A stretch of 15,724 bases of DNA from JBBRRP01 sp038251425 (lineage in GTDB: Bacteria; Myxococcota_A; Polyangia; Polyangiales; Polyangiaceae), in NCBI GenBank assembly GCA_038251425.1, contig JBBSBI010000132.1, positions 1-15,724 of the forward strand, in the 5' to 3' direction. Positions within the stretch are counted from its first letter, which is position 1, and the number at the start of each line of letters is the position of its first letter. The notes beneath the pieces were generated by a model, which searched no databases, had not been told where the DNA came from, and saw nothing but the letters and a program-made list of their open reading frames with translations. The translations under genes and the position numbers were made by a program. Shown one piece after another: positions 1 through 6,390 of the stretch.

Positions 1-713
1 GGGAGCTCCGGGAGAATATGAGTGAGTCCGCGCCGAGCGGCTTCGCACGATCCGCGAACGGGGCAGGTGAGGCACAGGGGCTTTTGCGGCGTGCACACCG
101 TTGCGCCCAACTCCATCAGTGCTTGATTGAAATCGCGGGCGTGCCCCTTCACGATCAGCTGGGCGGCGAGCTCCCAGATTCTTGATTTTAACGGAGCGCG
201 TGAGGGATCGCCGTGAAGGCCGAATAGGCGCGTTATGACGCGCACGACGTTGCCGTCCACTAACGGCACTTCTTGATTGAACGCGATACTTGCAATTGCG
301 CCCGCTGAGTAAGGGCCGATGCCCGGCAGTCGCAACAGTTCTTCGACGCTTTCCGGCAAGGCTCCGCCATGCTTCTCCGCCACTGCCTGCGCTCCGGCTA
401 ACAGGCGACGCGCGCGCGAGTAGTAGCCAAGCCCCTGCCAGAGCAGCAGCACATCCGATTCGCTCGCAGCAGCCAGCGCTGCGATGTCCGGGAAACGCGA
501 GAGCCAGCGTGCGTAGTAGGGGCGCACTGTTTCAACCTGCGTTTGCTGCAGCATTACTTCGCTCACCCAAATCGCGTACGGGTCCCGGGTCTGGCGCCAC
601 GGAAGATCACGACGGTGGGCGCGGTACCACGGCAAAAGCGCGGCGCCGATGGCACGCGTTTGGTTTGGCGTTGGGTTTGAGGTGGGAGAGCCCTTGGTTT
701 CGAAGCGAGCCAT
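1..713 (-). CDS. mutY: A/G-specific adenine glycosylase MutY (3' end outside window)
   Basis: Base-excision repair glycosylase that removes adenine mispaired with 8-oxoguanine. Reading the minus strand from the ATG at 713 gives 237 uninterrupted codons running off the left edge, so the C-terminal 8-oxoG-recognition domain is not visible. Seen: WRQTRDPYAIWVSEVMLQQTQ near residues 41-61, whose Glu matches the catalytic Glu of the family; the helix-hairpin-helix LPGIGPYSAGAIAS with the downstream VDGNV carrying the catalytic Asp; and a C-x6-C-x2-C-x5-C 4Fe-4S motif (VCTPQKPLCLTCPVRGSC) close to the edge. The start is uncertain: an in-frame ATG at 791 would add 26 Ser/Thr/Pro-rich residues and has a GGTGAT-like sequence upstream, whereas the ATG at 713 lacks a clear ribosome site. 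The family assignment is very firm. The gene is transcribed divergently from the gene at 815. Confidence 0.95.
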   Translation of the reverse strand, partial: MARFETKGSPTSNPTPNQTRAIGAALLPWYRAHRRDLPWRQTRDPYAIWVSEVMLQQTQVETVRPYYARWLSRFPDIAALAAASESDVLLLWQGLGYYSRARRLLAGAQAVAEKHGGALPESVEELLRLPGIGPYSAGAIASIAFNQEVPLVDGNVVRVITRLFGLHGDPSRAPLKSRIWELAAQLIVKGHARDFNQALMELGATVCTPQKPLCLTCPVRGSCEAARRGLTHILPEL

Positions 714-814
714 GGAGGTGACAAAAGTCGGTTGGCGGGTCGGTGAGTGAATGTCGGTAGAGCTTGAGCTTGTTCCCGGGCGCCGCTCCATGACAAGATC
801 ACCATTTCCCAAAG

Positions 815-1939
815 ATGTCAGAGATCCGCGTCTTCCCTTTAGAATCCATCCGCACCGACGGGTGGTTTGAAAGGATCGGGGACAGCATCGGCAGCTTCCA
901 GGCCCTGTGCGATATCGTCGGCGCGCATTTCTTTGCGTTTGCGATGATCACGGGCGCCCGCATCACCGCTCTCACGGTGGATCGCAGAAATCCAGACAAC
1001 ACCCTCGTGGATTTCGCGGTGGGTGGCGATGATGCTGATAGCTTGCAAGCGGATCCTCAGCGCTTGACGCTCGGGGAGTTCCGAAAAAGACTCGTGAGTG
1101 CGCTCGTTGTCGAGGATGAGCTGGGAGCGGCTCCCGTTCGCCCCACCGATACCGAAGCGCTCCAACGCCACATTGGTGTGCGTTATCTTTTACTGGCGCC
1201 GATTTACGGTTACAGCCTGGTTGAGCTCACGATTGGCCCTACGGGCGCCCACATCCGTGTGCTGCACGATGGCGTGGAAGAGCTCCATCCGCTGATAGCG
1301 TTTCGCGGCCGTCTGCGCGCCCACGTGCGCGAAGAATTATCGCGCGCTCAGCGTTCGGCGAGTGCGATCGATCTCACACGCGTTGGTGAAGCGGAGAAGG
1401 CTGCCCGCGAGGGTGAGCACGTGCGGGTGCTTGAATTATTGGGATCTTGGCCCGCCCCGCTCGCGATCTTCCTCCGCACACCCGAGGGCCAGCAGCTGAG
1501 CGCGGAGACACGAGCCACTATCGCCCGTGGCCTTGGCCTTCTAGGAAGCGGCTGCATTGCCCTGGATGAGGTCAACAAGGGCGAGGAAATTCTCCGGCTT
1601 GCCATCCAGTACGCAGGTGATGGCCCCGAGGCCGCGGACATTTATCGGCGTCTGGGGCTTTCGATCATCCACGATGATCGTCCTGGGGAAGCGATCGGTC
1701 CGCTCCGGCGCGCGGCGAACTTGGGCTCACCGGCCGAAGCAGTTTGGCCAATTCTGGCCGATGCTTTTGCAGCTCGCGGCCGAAACTTAGCAGCTCTGGC
1801 GGCCGTGCTGGAGGCCGCAGCAGGGGGTGTCCCTCCTGAACTCCTGGAGGCGGCCAAGGCTCGAGCGGAGGCTGCTCTCGGCCAGCCACTTCAAGCCTGG
1901 CAGGCGCTACTTTCTGTGCAGCCCAAACCACTGAACTAA
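815..1939 (+). CDS. Uncharacterised protein with TPR-like C-terminal repeats
   Basis: I do not recognise this 374-residue protein. The N-terminal part (about 1-175) looks like a mixed alpha/beta globular domain, with hydrophobic strands such as VRYLLLAPIYGYSLVELTI (122-140). Residues about 185-370 are helical and Ala/Leu-rich. Two segments (about 273-303 and 307-337) have the A/G/Y spacing of tetratricopeptide repeats, for example AADIYRRLGLSIIHDDRPGE. There is no signal peptide, membrane segment or Cys/His metal site, so a cytoplasmic protein-protein interaction role is plausible but unproven. The ATG at 815 gives the full reading frame, but no strong Shine-Dalgarno precedes it. It is followed by a 94-bp gap before nuoA and is probably not part of the nuo operon. 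Codon use looks like that of its neighbours. It could be lineage-specific. Confidence 0.8.
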   Translation: MSEIRVFPLESIRTDGWFERIGDSIGSFQALCDIVGAHFFAFAMITGARITALTVDRRNPDNTLVDFAVGGDDADSLQADPQRLTLGEFRKRLVSALVVEDELGAAPVRPTDTEALQRHIGVRYLLLAPIYGYSLVELTIGPTGAHIRVLHDGVEELHPLIAFRGRLRAHVREELSRAQRSASAIDLTRVGEAEKAAREGEHVRVLELLGSWPAPLAIFLRTPEGQQLSAETRATIARGLGLLGSGCIALDEVNKGEEILRLAIQYAGDGPEAADIYRRLGLSIIHDDRPGEAIGPLRRAANLGSPAEAVWPILADAFAARGRNLAALAAVLEAAAGGVPPELLEAAKARAEAALGQPLQAWQALLSVQPKPLN

Positions 1940-1964
1940 AACACAACCGTTCAGGTTGGGCGCA

Positions 1965-1994
1965 TTGACAGAGGCCGCAGGCGGGGACTAGATA
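1965..1994 (+). promoter_or_regulatory. Candidate sigma70-type promoter for the nuo block
   Basis: TTGACA at 1965-1970 is a perfect -35 consensus. With an 18-bp spacer it is followed by TAGATA (1989-1994), a weak -10 match (3 of 6). It lies in the 94-bp gap before nuoA, the only sizeable gap ahead of the seven nuo genes. A 5-bp hairpin (CAACC 1944-1948 with GGTTG 1954-1958) sits just after the preceding stop codon. The position is sensible, but the -10 is poor. Confidence 0.4.
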
Positions 1995-2033
1995 CGGTCG
2001 CGTTTTAACGGAAATTCCAAAGGTTTCGCTCAC

Positions 2034-2399
2034 ATGTCACTCGTAGAGCTGTATCTGCCGATGGGCATCATGTTCGTCATCGCAATAGCGATCTGCTCGG
2101 GCATGTTTTTCGGCGGTCAATTCATAGGCCCCAAGAATCCAACTCCCGAAAAAATGATGCCGTTCGAATGCGGCAATGATAGCGAAGGCGGCGGGGATGC
2201 GAGGCTGAGCGTCAAGTTCTACCTCTCGGCGATCTTGTTCGTTGTTTTCGACATTGAAGTAGTTTTCATGTACCCGTGGGCCATTCTCTTTAAGGGGCTT
2301 GGCTGGTCAGGGTTTCTGACTATGTTTGGGTTTGTAGCCGCGCTGTTGATTGCGCTGGCCTATTGCTGGAAAAAAGGAGCGCTCGAATGGGAGAGCTGA
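2034..2399 (+). CDS. nuoA: NADH-quinone oxidoreductase subunit A (complex I)
   Basis: Small membrane subunit of complex I that helps form the link between the quinone-reducing arm and the proton-pumping membrane arm. The 121 residues match the usual NuoA length. Three membrane helices are visible (about 5-28, 62-85 and 91-111). The hallmark MPFECGND loop (Cys46) follows helix 1, and the conserved acidic FDIEVVFMYPWA motif (Asp73, Glu75) lies in helix 2. AAAGG at 2019-2023 is a spaced ribosome site for the ATG at 2034. The last 13 bases overlap the start of nuoB, which suggests translational coupling. Confidence 0.97.
   Translation: MSLVELYLPMGIMFVIAIAICSGMFFGGQFIGPKNPTPEKMMPFECGNDSEGGGDARLSVKFYLSAILFVVFDIEVVFMYPWAILFKGLGWSGFLTMFGFVAALLIALAYCWKKGALEWES
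2375..2379 (+). promoter_or_regulatory. Ribosome binding site that fixes the nuoB start
   Basis: AGGAG lies 7 nt before the ATG at 2387, inside the end of nuoA. It favours the start at 2387 over the in-frame ATG at 2363, which would add eight residues (MLEKRSAR) untypical of NuoB. Confidence 0.75.
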
Positions 2400-2962
2400 A
2401 GCGAAGTACTCAGGTCATTGAAGCCGGTGAGGGCGCGGCCTTTGCCACCACGAAGCTCGAGTCGATGCTCGCTTGGGCACAGAAGTATTCGCTCTTCATG
2501 TACCCCTTCGTCACTGCGTGCTGTGGGATGGAATTCATGTCGGTTTCTAGCCCGCGCTATGATTTCTCGCGCTTTGGTTCCGAAGCCCCGCGTTTCTCGC
2601 CACGCCAGTCAGATTTGTTGTGGGTGGTGGGCACCATCACGCAGCGTCAGGCCCCGATTTTGAAGCGCATTTATGAACAAATGGCGGAGCCCAAGTGGGT
2701 ACTCGCGTTTGGAACCTGCGCTTCGTGTGGCGGCTTCTACGACAATTATGCTTGTGTGGCCGGTGTCGATAAGATCATCCCGTGTGATGTGTACGTGCCC
2801 GGTTGCCCGCCACGTCCCGAAGGAGTTCTCGACGGGTTGATGCTCCTTCAAGACAAGATCCAAAGCGGCGATCGCCGACCTAGCATTGTGAAGCCCCGGC
2901 ATGATCCAGCTGTCGATCAGGGCCTCGGGTTGATCGATCTCAAGCGAGCTGTGAAAGCCTAA
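2387..2962 (+). CDS. nuoB: NADH-quinone oxidoreductase subunit B (carries cluster N2)
   Basis: Peripheral-arm subunit that binds the terminal 4Fe-4S cluster N2, which passes electrons to quinone at the NuoB/NuoD interface. It has 191 residues when started at 2387. The N2 ligands are visible: the tandem Cys45-Cys46 in TACCGMEF, Cys111 in FGTCASCGG and Cys140 in YVPGCPPRPE. Their spacings (65 and 29 residues) equal those of E. coli NuoB. The quinone-pocket region around SPRYDFSRFG is also intact. The gene overlaps nuoA by 13 bases and precedes nuoC by 23 bases. Confidence 0.97.
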   Translation: MGELKRSTQVIEAGEGAAFATTKLESMLAWAQKYSLFMYPFVTACCGMEFMSVSSPRYDFSRFGSEAPRFSPRQSDLLWVVGTITQRQAPILKRIYEQMAEPKWVLAFGTCASCGGFYDNYACVAGVDKIIPCDVYVPGCPPRPEGVLDGLMLLQDKIQSGDRRPSIVKPRHDPAVDQGLGLIDLKRAVKA

Positions 2963-2985
2963 CTTCAGGGCCCAAAGAATACATC

Positions 2986-3582
2986 ATGGCTCAAGCACTC
3001 ATCGATCTCATCAAACGCCAATTCCCAAGCGCAGTGTTGGAAACGCATTCGCAGCACGGCGACGACACCCTGGTGCTCAATGCACTGGCCTGGAAGTCGG
3101 TCGCAGAGTTTCTGTTTTCGTCCCCGGATGCGGCGATGAACATGCTGGTGGACCTCACGGTGGTGGATTACGCTGATCGCGAGCCGCGCTTCGAAGTGGT
3201 GGCACATCTCCTCTCGCTTTCCTTGGGCCATCGGCTGCGGCTGAAAGCGCGCGTGGGCAATCCTGAAGGGGAGGGCGCTGCGATCGCCAGCCTGACGGAG
3301 ATTTGGGCGAGTGCGAATTGGGCGGAGCGCGAGGCCTTCGACATGTTCGGTGTCACCTTCATAGGCCATCCGGATTTGCGCCGAATTCTGATGTATCCAG
3401 AGTTTGAGGGGCACCCGCTGCGTAGGGATTATCCAGCAGATAAGATTCAGCCTCTCATCCCGTACCTAGAAATACCGGGGATCGAAAAGGTTGCTCCATT
3501 TGGTCGAGATGAAGGAATGAGCTTCGGGCGGCAAGTGCACGCTCGCTGGGCAGAAGATCCCGATGATCCGCGGGCGAACTAA
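2986..3582 (+). CDS. nuoC: NADH-quinone oxidoreductase subunit C (30 kDa subunit)
   Basis: Soluble structural subunit of the complex I connecting arm, without cofactors. It has 198 residues, typical for a free-standing NuoC (not fused to NuoD as in E. coli). The 30-kDa-subunit signature is clear at about residues 112-150: WAEREAFDMFGVTFIGHPD, then LRRILM and EGHPLRRDYP. The start at 2986 has only a weak ribosome site. The stop TAA shares one base with the ATG of nuoD (TAATG), indicating coupled translation. Confidence 0.96.
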   Translation: MAQALIDLIKRQFPSAVLETHSQHGDDTLVLNALAWKSVAEFLFSSPDAAMNMLVDLTVVDYADREPRFEVVAHLLSLSLGHRLRLKARVGNPEGEGAAIASLTEIWASANWAEREAFDMFGVTFIGHPDLRRILMYPEFEGHPLRRDYPADKIQPLIPYLEIPGIEKVAPFGRDEGMSFGRQVHARWAEDPDDPRAN

Positions 3583-4796
3583 TGGAACCGATTGACGTCG
3601 AAATAAGCGAAGCCGAGCTTGAGCTACCCGAAGAGCCCATGTTGCTCAATGTCGGGCCGTCGCACCCTGCGATGCACGGCACGGTGCGTTGTGTCATGGA
3701 GCTAAGCGGTGAGTTGATTCATCGCGTGGATGTTCAGGTCGGGTACCTGCATCGGGGCTTCGAGAAAATGTGCGAGCGCGGCACGTGGGCGCAGGTTTTC
3801 CCGTACGTGGATCGCTGCAATTACGTTTCGCCCATGCTGAATAACGTGGGCTTTGCGCTCGCCTGCGAGAAGATGTTGGGGATTGAAGTTCCCGAGCGTT
3901 GCCAGTGGTACCGGATGGCACTTGGGGAGTTGGCGCGCATCAGTGATCACCTCACCTGCGATGGTGCCATGGCCATGGAGCTTGGCGCGTTCACGCCCTT
4001 CCTTTGGATGATCAAAGGGCGCGAAATGATCTGGGACATCATGGAGGAAGAAACGGGCGCTCGGCTCACGCACAGCTTCGGGCGTGTGGGAGGTATGGCG
4101 GCCCCGCCAACCAAAGGGTTTAAAGAGCAATCGCTGGCTGTGGTGGAGCACATTCTATCCATCGTGAGCGAAGTGGAAAAGCTCATGTTCGGGAATCGAA
4201 TTTTTCTAGATCGCCTGGAAGACGTTGGAGTTATCTCGGGAGAGAACGCGATTTCGTTGGGCTGGACGGGTCCGTGCCTGCGCGCCTCGGGTGTCGCCTA
4301 CGACGTGCGCAAGGCTGCTCCGTACCTCAAGTATGATGAGGTCGAATTCGACGTTCCCGTGGGTGAGAAGGGCGATTGTTTGGATCGCTTCATTATCCGC
4401 CTGGAAGAGCTCAAGCAGAGCGTTCGCATCATTCGACAATCGCTCGCGCGCATGGCTGACTCAGGCCCGATCAACGTCGTCGATCCGCGCGTGATGCTCC
4501 CGCCCAAGGAAGAAGTCTACAACACGATCGAGGGCACCATTCAGCACTTCAAGATCGTGATGGAAGGTCTGAAGATCCCGGCGGGCGAGGTGTACTCGTA
4601 CACTGAGGCCGGCAACGGAGAGCTCGGCTTCTATCTCGTGAGCGATGGTAGTGGCACACCCTATCGGGTGCGGATCCGCCCCCCCTGCTACTACATCACC
4701 GGTGGCTTGGAGCACGTGATCACAGGGCAGATGATGGCGGATGTGGTGCCATGTTTCGGTTCGCTGAACATGATTGGCGGCGAGTGCGATCGCTGA
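3582..4796 (+). CDS. nuoD: NADH-quinone oxidoreductase subunit D (49 kDa subunit)
   Basis: Hydrogenase-like large subunit that forms most of the quinone-reduction pocket next to cluster N2. It has 404 residues, full length. GPSHPAMHGT near the N-terminus contains His32, and CNYVSP contains Tyr81. Their 49-residue spacing equals that of the quinone-binding His38/Tyr87 pair of Thermus Nqo4. GYLHRGFEKM and the C-terminal MIGGECDR are typical. It begins inside the nuoC stop codon. The next gene is nuoG, not the usual nuoE/nuoF. A GCGATCGC octamer covers the last codons (4786-4793). Confidence 0.97.
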   Translation: MEPIDVEISEAELELPEEPMLLNVGPSHPAMHGTVRCVMELSGELIHRVDVQVGYLHRGFEKMCERGTWAQVFPYVDRCNYVSPMLNNVGFALACEKMLGIEVPERCQWYRMALGELARISDHLTCDGAMAMELGAFTPFLWMIKGREMIWDIMEEETGARLTHSFGRVGGMAAPPTKGFKEQSLAVVEHILSIVSEVEKLMFGNRIFLDRLEDVGVISGENAISLGWTGPCLRASGVAYDVRKAAPYLKYDEVEFDVPVGEKGDCLDRFIIRLEELKQSVRIIRQSLARMADSGPINVVDPRVMLPPKEEVYNTIEGTIQHFKIVMEGLKIPAGEVYSYTEAGNGELGFYLVSDGSGTPYRVRIRPPCYYITGGLEHVITGQMMADVVPCFGSLNMIGGECDR

Positions 4797-4811
4797 TTTT
4801 CCTAGGATCTC

Positions 4812-4819
4812 GGAGAAGG
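4812..4819 (+). promoter_or_regulatory. Ribosome binding site that fixes the nuoG start
   Basis: GGAGAAGG ends two bases before the ATG at 4822; its GGAG core lies six bases upstream of that ATG. The start at 4822 gives MSTFKLDGRE, a normal NuoG N-terminus. The in-frame ATG at 4774 lies inside nuoD and would add 16 unrelated residues. Confidence 0.7.
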
Positions 4820-4821
4820 TT

Positions 4822-6390
4822 ATGTCGACGTTCAAGCTAGATGGCCGAGAGATCCCCTTTGAAAAAGGGGACACAATTATTCGAGCTGCGCATCGCGCCG
4901 GCGTCGATGTTCCACACTATTGCTGGCACCCGGGGCTGAGCGTCGCGGCAAACTGTCGCATGTGTTTGGTGGAGGTGGCCCCCCCGGCGGGTCGTCCGGC
5001 ACTGATGTTGGATGTGCTGCGCTGGGATGCCGCGAAAAACGAGTATGTGGCTGAAAAGAAGCCCAAGCTCGTGCCTGCCTGTCAGCAGGGTGTGGCGGAT
5101 GGGATGGATGTTTTGAGCCAGACGAGTGAGCACGTGAAACGCGCCCGCGCAGCCGTTCAAGAACTGTTGCTGCTCAATCATCCTGTAGATTGTCCGATTT
5201 GTGATCAAGCGGGCGAATGCCGACTCCAGGATTATTGGCTCGAGCACCAGGGCACGAAGAAGCGCATGCACGATGAGCCCGTGCACAAGCCAAAGGGCCA
5301 GGTCTTTGGTCCAACGATCGTGTACGACGCCGAACGCTGCATCGTGTGCACGCGCTGCGTGCGCGTGAGTGAAGAATTGGCAGGCGATCCGGTGTTGAGC
5401 GTCGCGGAACGCGGCAATCTCAATGAGATTGTCGTCTCGCCGGGACGTCAGCTGGATCACAACTACACGTTGATGACCGAGCATGTTTGTCCGGTTGGCG
5501 CGCTCACGAGTTCTGATTTTCGGTTCAAGGCCCGCGTCTGGTTCCTTCGCTCAGTGAGAAGTGTGTGCGTGGGTTGCTCGAAAGGCTGCAATTCGTACAC
5601 GGATTTTGATCCGCGTAGCCTCCAAGTGCACCGCTACCGCCCGCGAGATAACGCAAACGTGAACAAGTACTGGATGTGCGATGTCGGGATGCTCGATTAT
5701 CGCCGTATCCACGAAGGGCGTATCCTTGAAGCCCGGACGTCCGGTGAGAGCACGACTCGCGAGTCAGCGCTCACGAGAGCCGCTGCCTTGCTCGCAGGAG
5801 CCGGAGGGAAGCTCGCCCTCGTGCTCAGTGCGGAGCACTCCAACGAGGACAATGCCGCTCTCTTCACGTTGGGCACGAAATATCTGGGTGCGCTCGCGGT
5901 GTTCTATACCGGGCGTCCGCAGGGAAAAGCAGATGGGATCTTGCTCGAAGCCGACCGAAATCCGAACACCACCGGAGTTCTCTCGATTTGCCCGACGGCG
6001 AAGCCCATCGCCGAGCTCGGCCAAGCAGTTGCTGCTGGGCAGGTTGCGTTCGCATTAGCCCTTGGCTCCGCAGTTCCGGACGATGCGACTGCTTCCGCGC
6101 TTTCCGGTCTTCAGGGGTTGGTGGTGGCGGCAACCCACGAGGGGACGCTGCCCCAAGCTGCCCATGTGGTGTTGGCAGCGTGTAGCTGGGCTGAGGCTGC
6201 GGGCACGTTCATCAATTCCGCTGGAATTGAGCAGCTCAGCGAACGGGCGATCCCGCCGCTCGGTGAGAGTAGCCCAGCCTGGAAGCTGTTCGCTCAGCTC
6301 GGGCAGAAGCTGGGGCATCCGACTAGCTGGAAACGTCCCGAACAAATCCAAGTCAATGCGGGCAGCGCGGCGAATGAGGTGTCAGCGTGA
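4822..6390 (+). CDS. nuoG: NADH-quinone oxidoreductase subunit G, short form (multi-FeS)
   Basis: Large FeS subunit of the complex I peripheral arm, relaying electrons towards NuoI and NuoB. Ligand sets in order: 2Fe-2S Cys34, Cys45, Cys48, Cys87; His-ligated 4Fe-4S His120, Cys124, Cys127, Cys133; 4Fe-4S Cys173, Cys176, Cys179, Cys223; and an N7-type set Cys249, Cys252, Cys256, Cys286. A degenerate molybdopterin-oxidoreductase-like domain follows (about 290-500), including the family-like AEAAGTFINSAGIEQLSER near 457-475. At 522 residues it is much shorter than E. coli NuoG (908), with the C-terminal domain reduced to roughly 230 residues. The region between Cys48 and Cys87 is longer than in E. 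coli. The stop overlaps the GTG of nuoH by 3 bases (GTGA, spanning 4 bases). Confidence 0.94.
   Translation: MSTFKLDGREIPFEKGDTIIRAAHRAGVDVPHYCWHPGLSVAANCRMCLVEVAPPAGRPALMLDVLRWDAAKNEYVAEKKPKLVPACQQGVADGMDVLSQTSEHVKRARAAVQELLLLNHPVDCPICDQAGECRLQDYWLEHQGTKKRMHDEPVHKPKGQVFGPTIVYDAERCIVCTRCVRVSEELAGDPVLSVAERGNLNEIVVSPGRQLDHNYTLMTEHVCPVGALTSSDFRFKARVWFLRSVRSVCVGCSKGCNSYTDFDPRSLQVHRYRPRDNANVNKYWMCDVGMLDYRRIHEGRILEARTSGESTTRESALTRAAALLAGAGGKLALVLSAEHSNEDNAALFTLGTKYLGALAVFYTGRPQGKADGILLEADRNPNTTGVLSICPTAKPIAELGQAVAAGQVAFALALGSAVPDDATASALSGLQGLVVAATHEGTLPQAAHVVLAACSWAEAAGTFINSAGIEQLSERAIPPLGESSPAWKLFAQLGQKLGHPTSWKRPEQIQVNAGSAANEVSA

Noticed and set aside
290..721. 143-residue plus-strand reading frame
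   Set aside because: It is antisense to mutY, whose product has complete family motifs; the translation is Arg/Ala/Pro-rich and resembles no protein family.
563..805. 80-residue minus-strand frame near the mutY start
   Set aside because: It lies in a different frame from the true mutY coding sequence and has no recognisable features.
2363..2386. Upstream ATG for nuoB
   Set aside because: The ATG at 2387 has AGGAG seven bases upstream and gives a normal NuoB N-terminus; the extra eight residues lie inside nuoA.
4837..5484. 215-residue minus-strand frame
   Set aside because: It is antisense to the FeS-ligand region of nuoG; its translation is His/Arg-rich without a family pattern.
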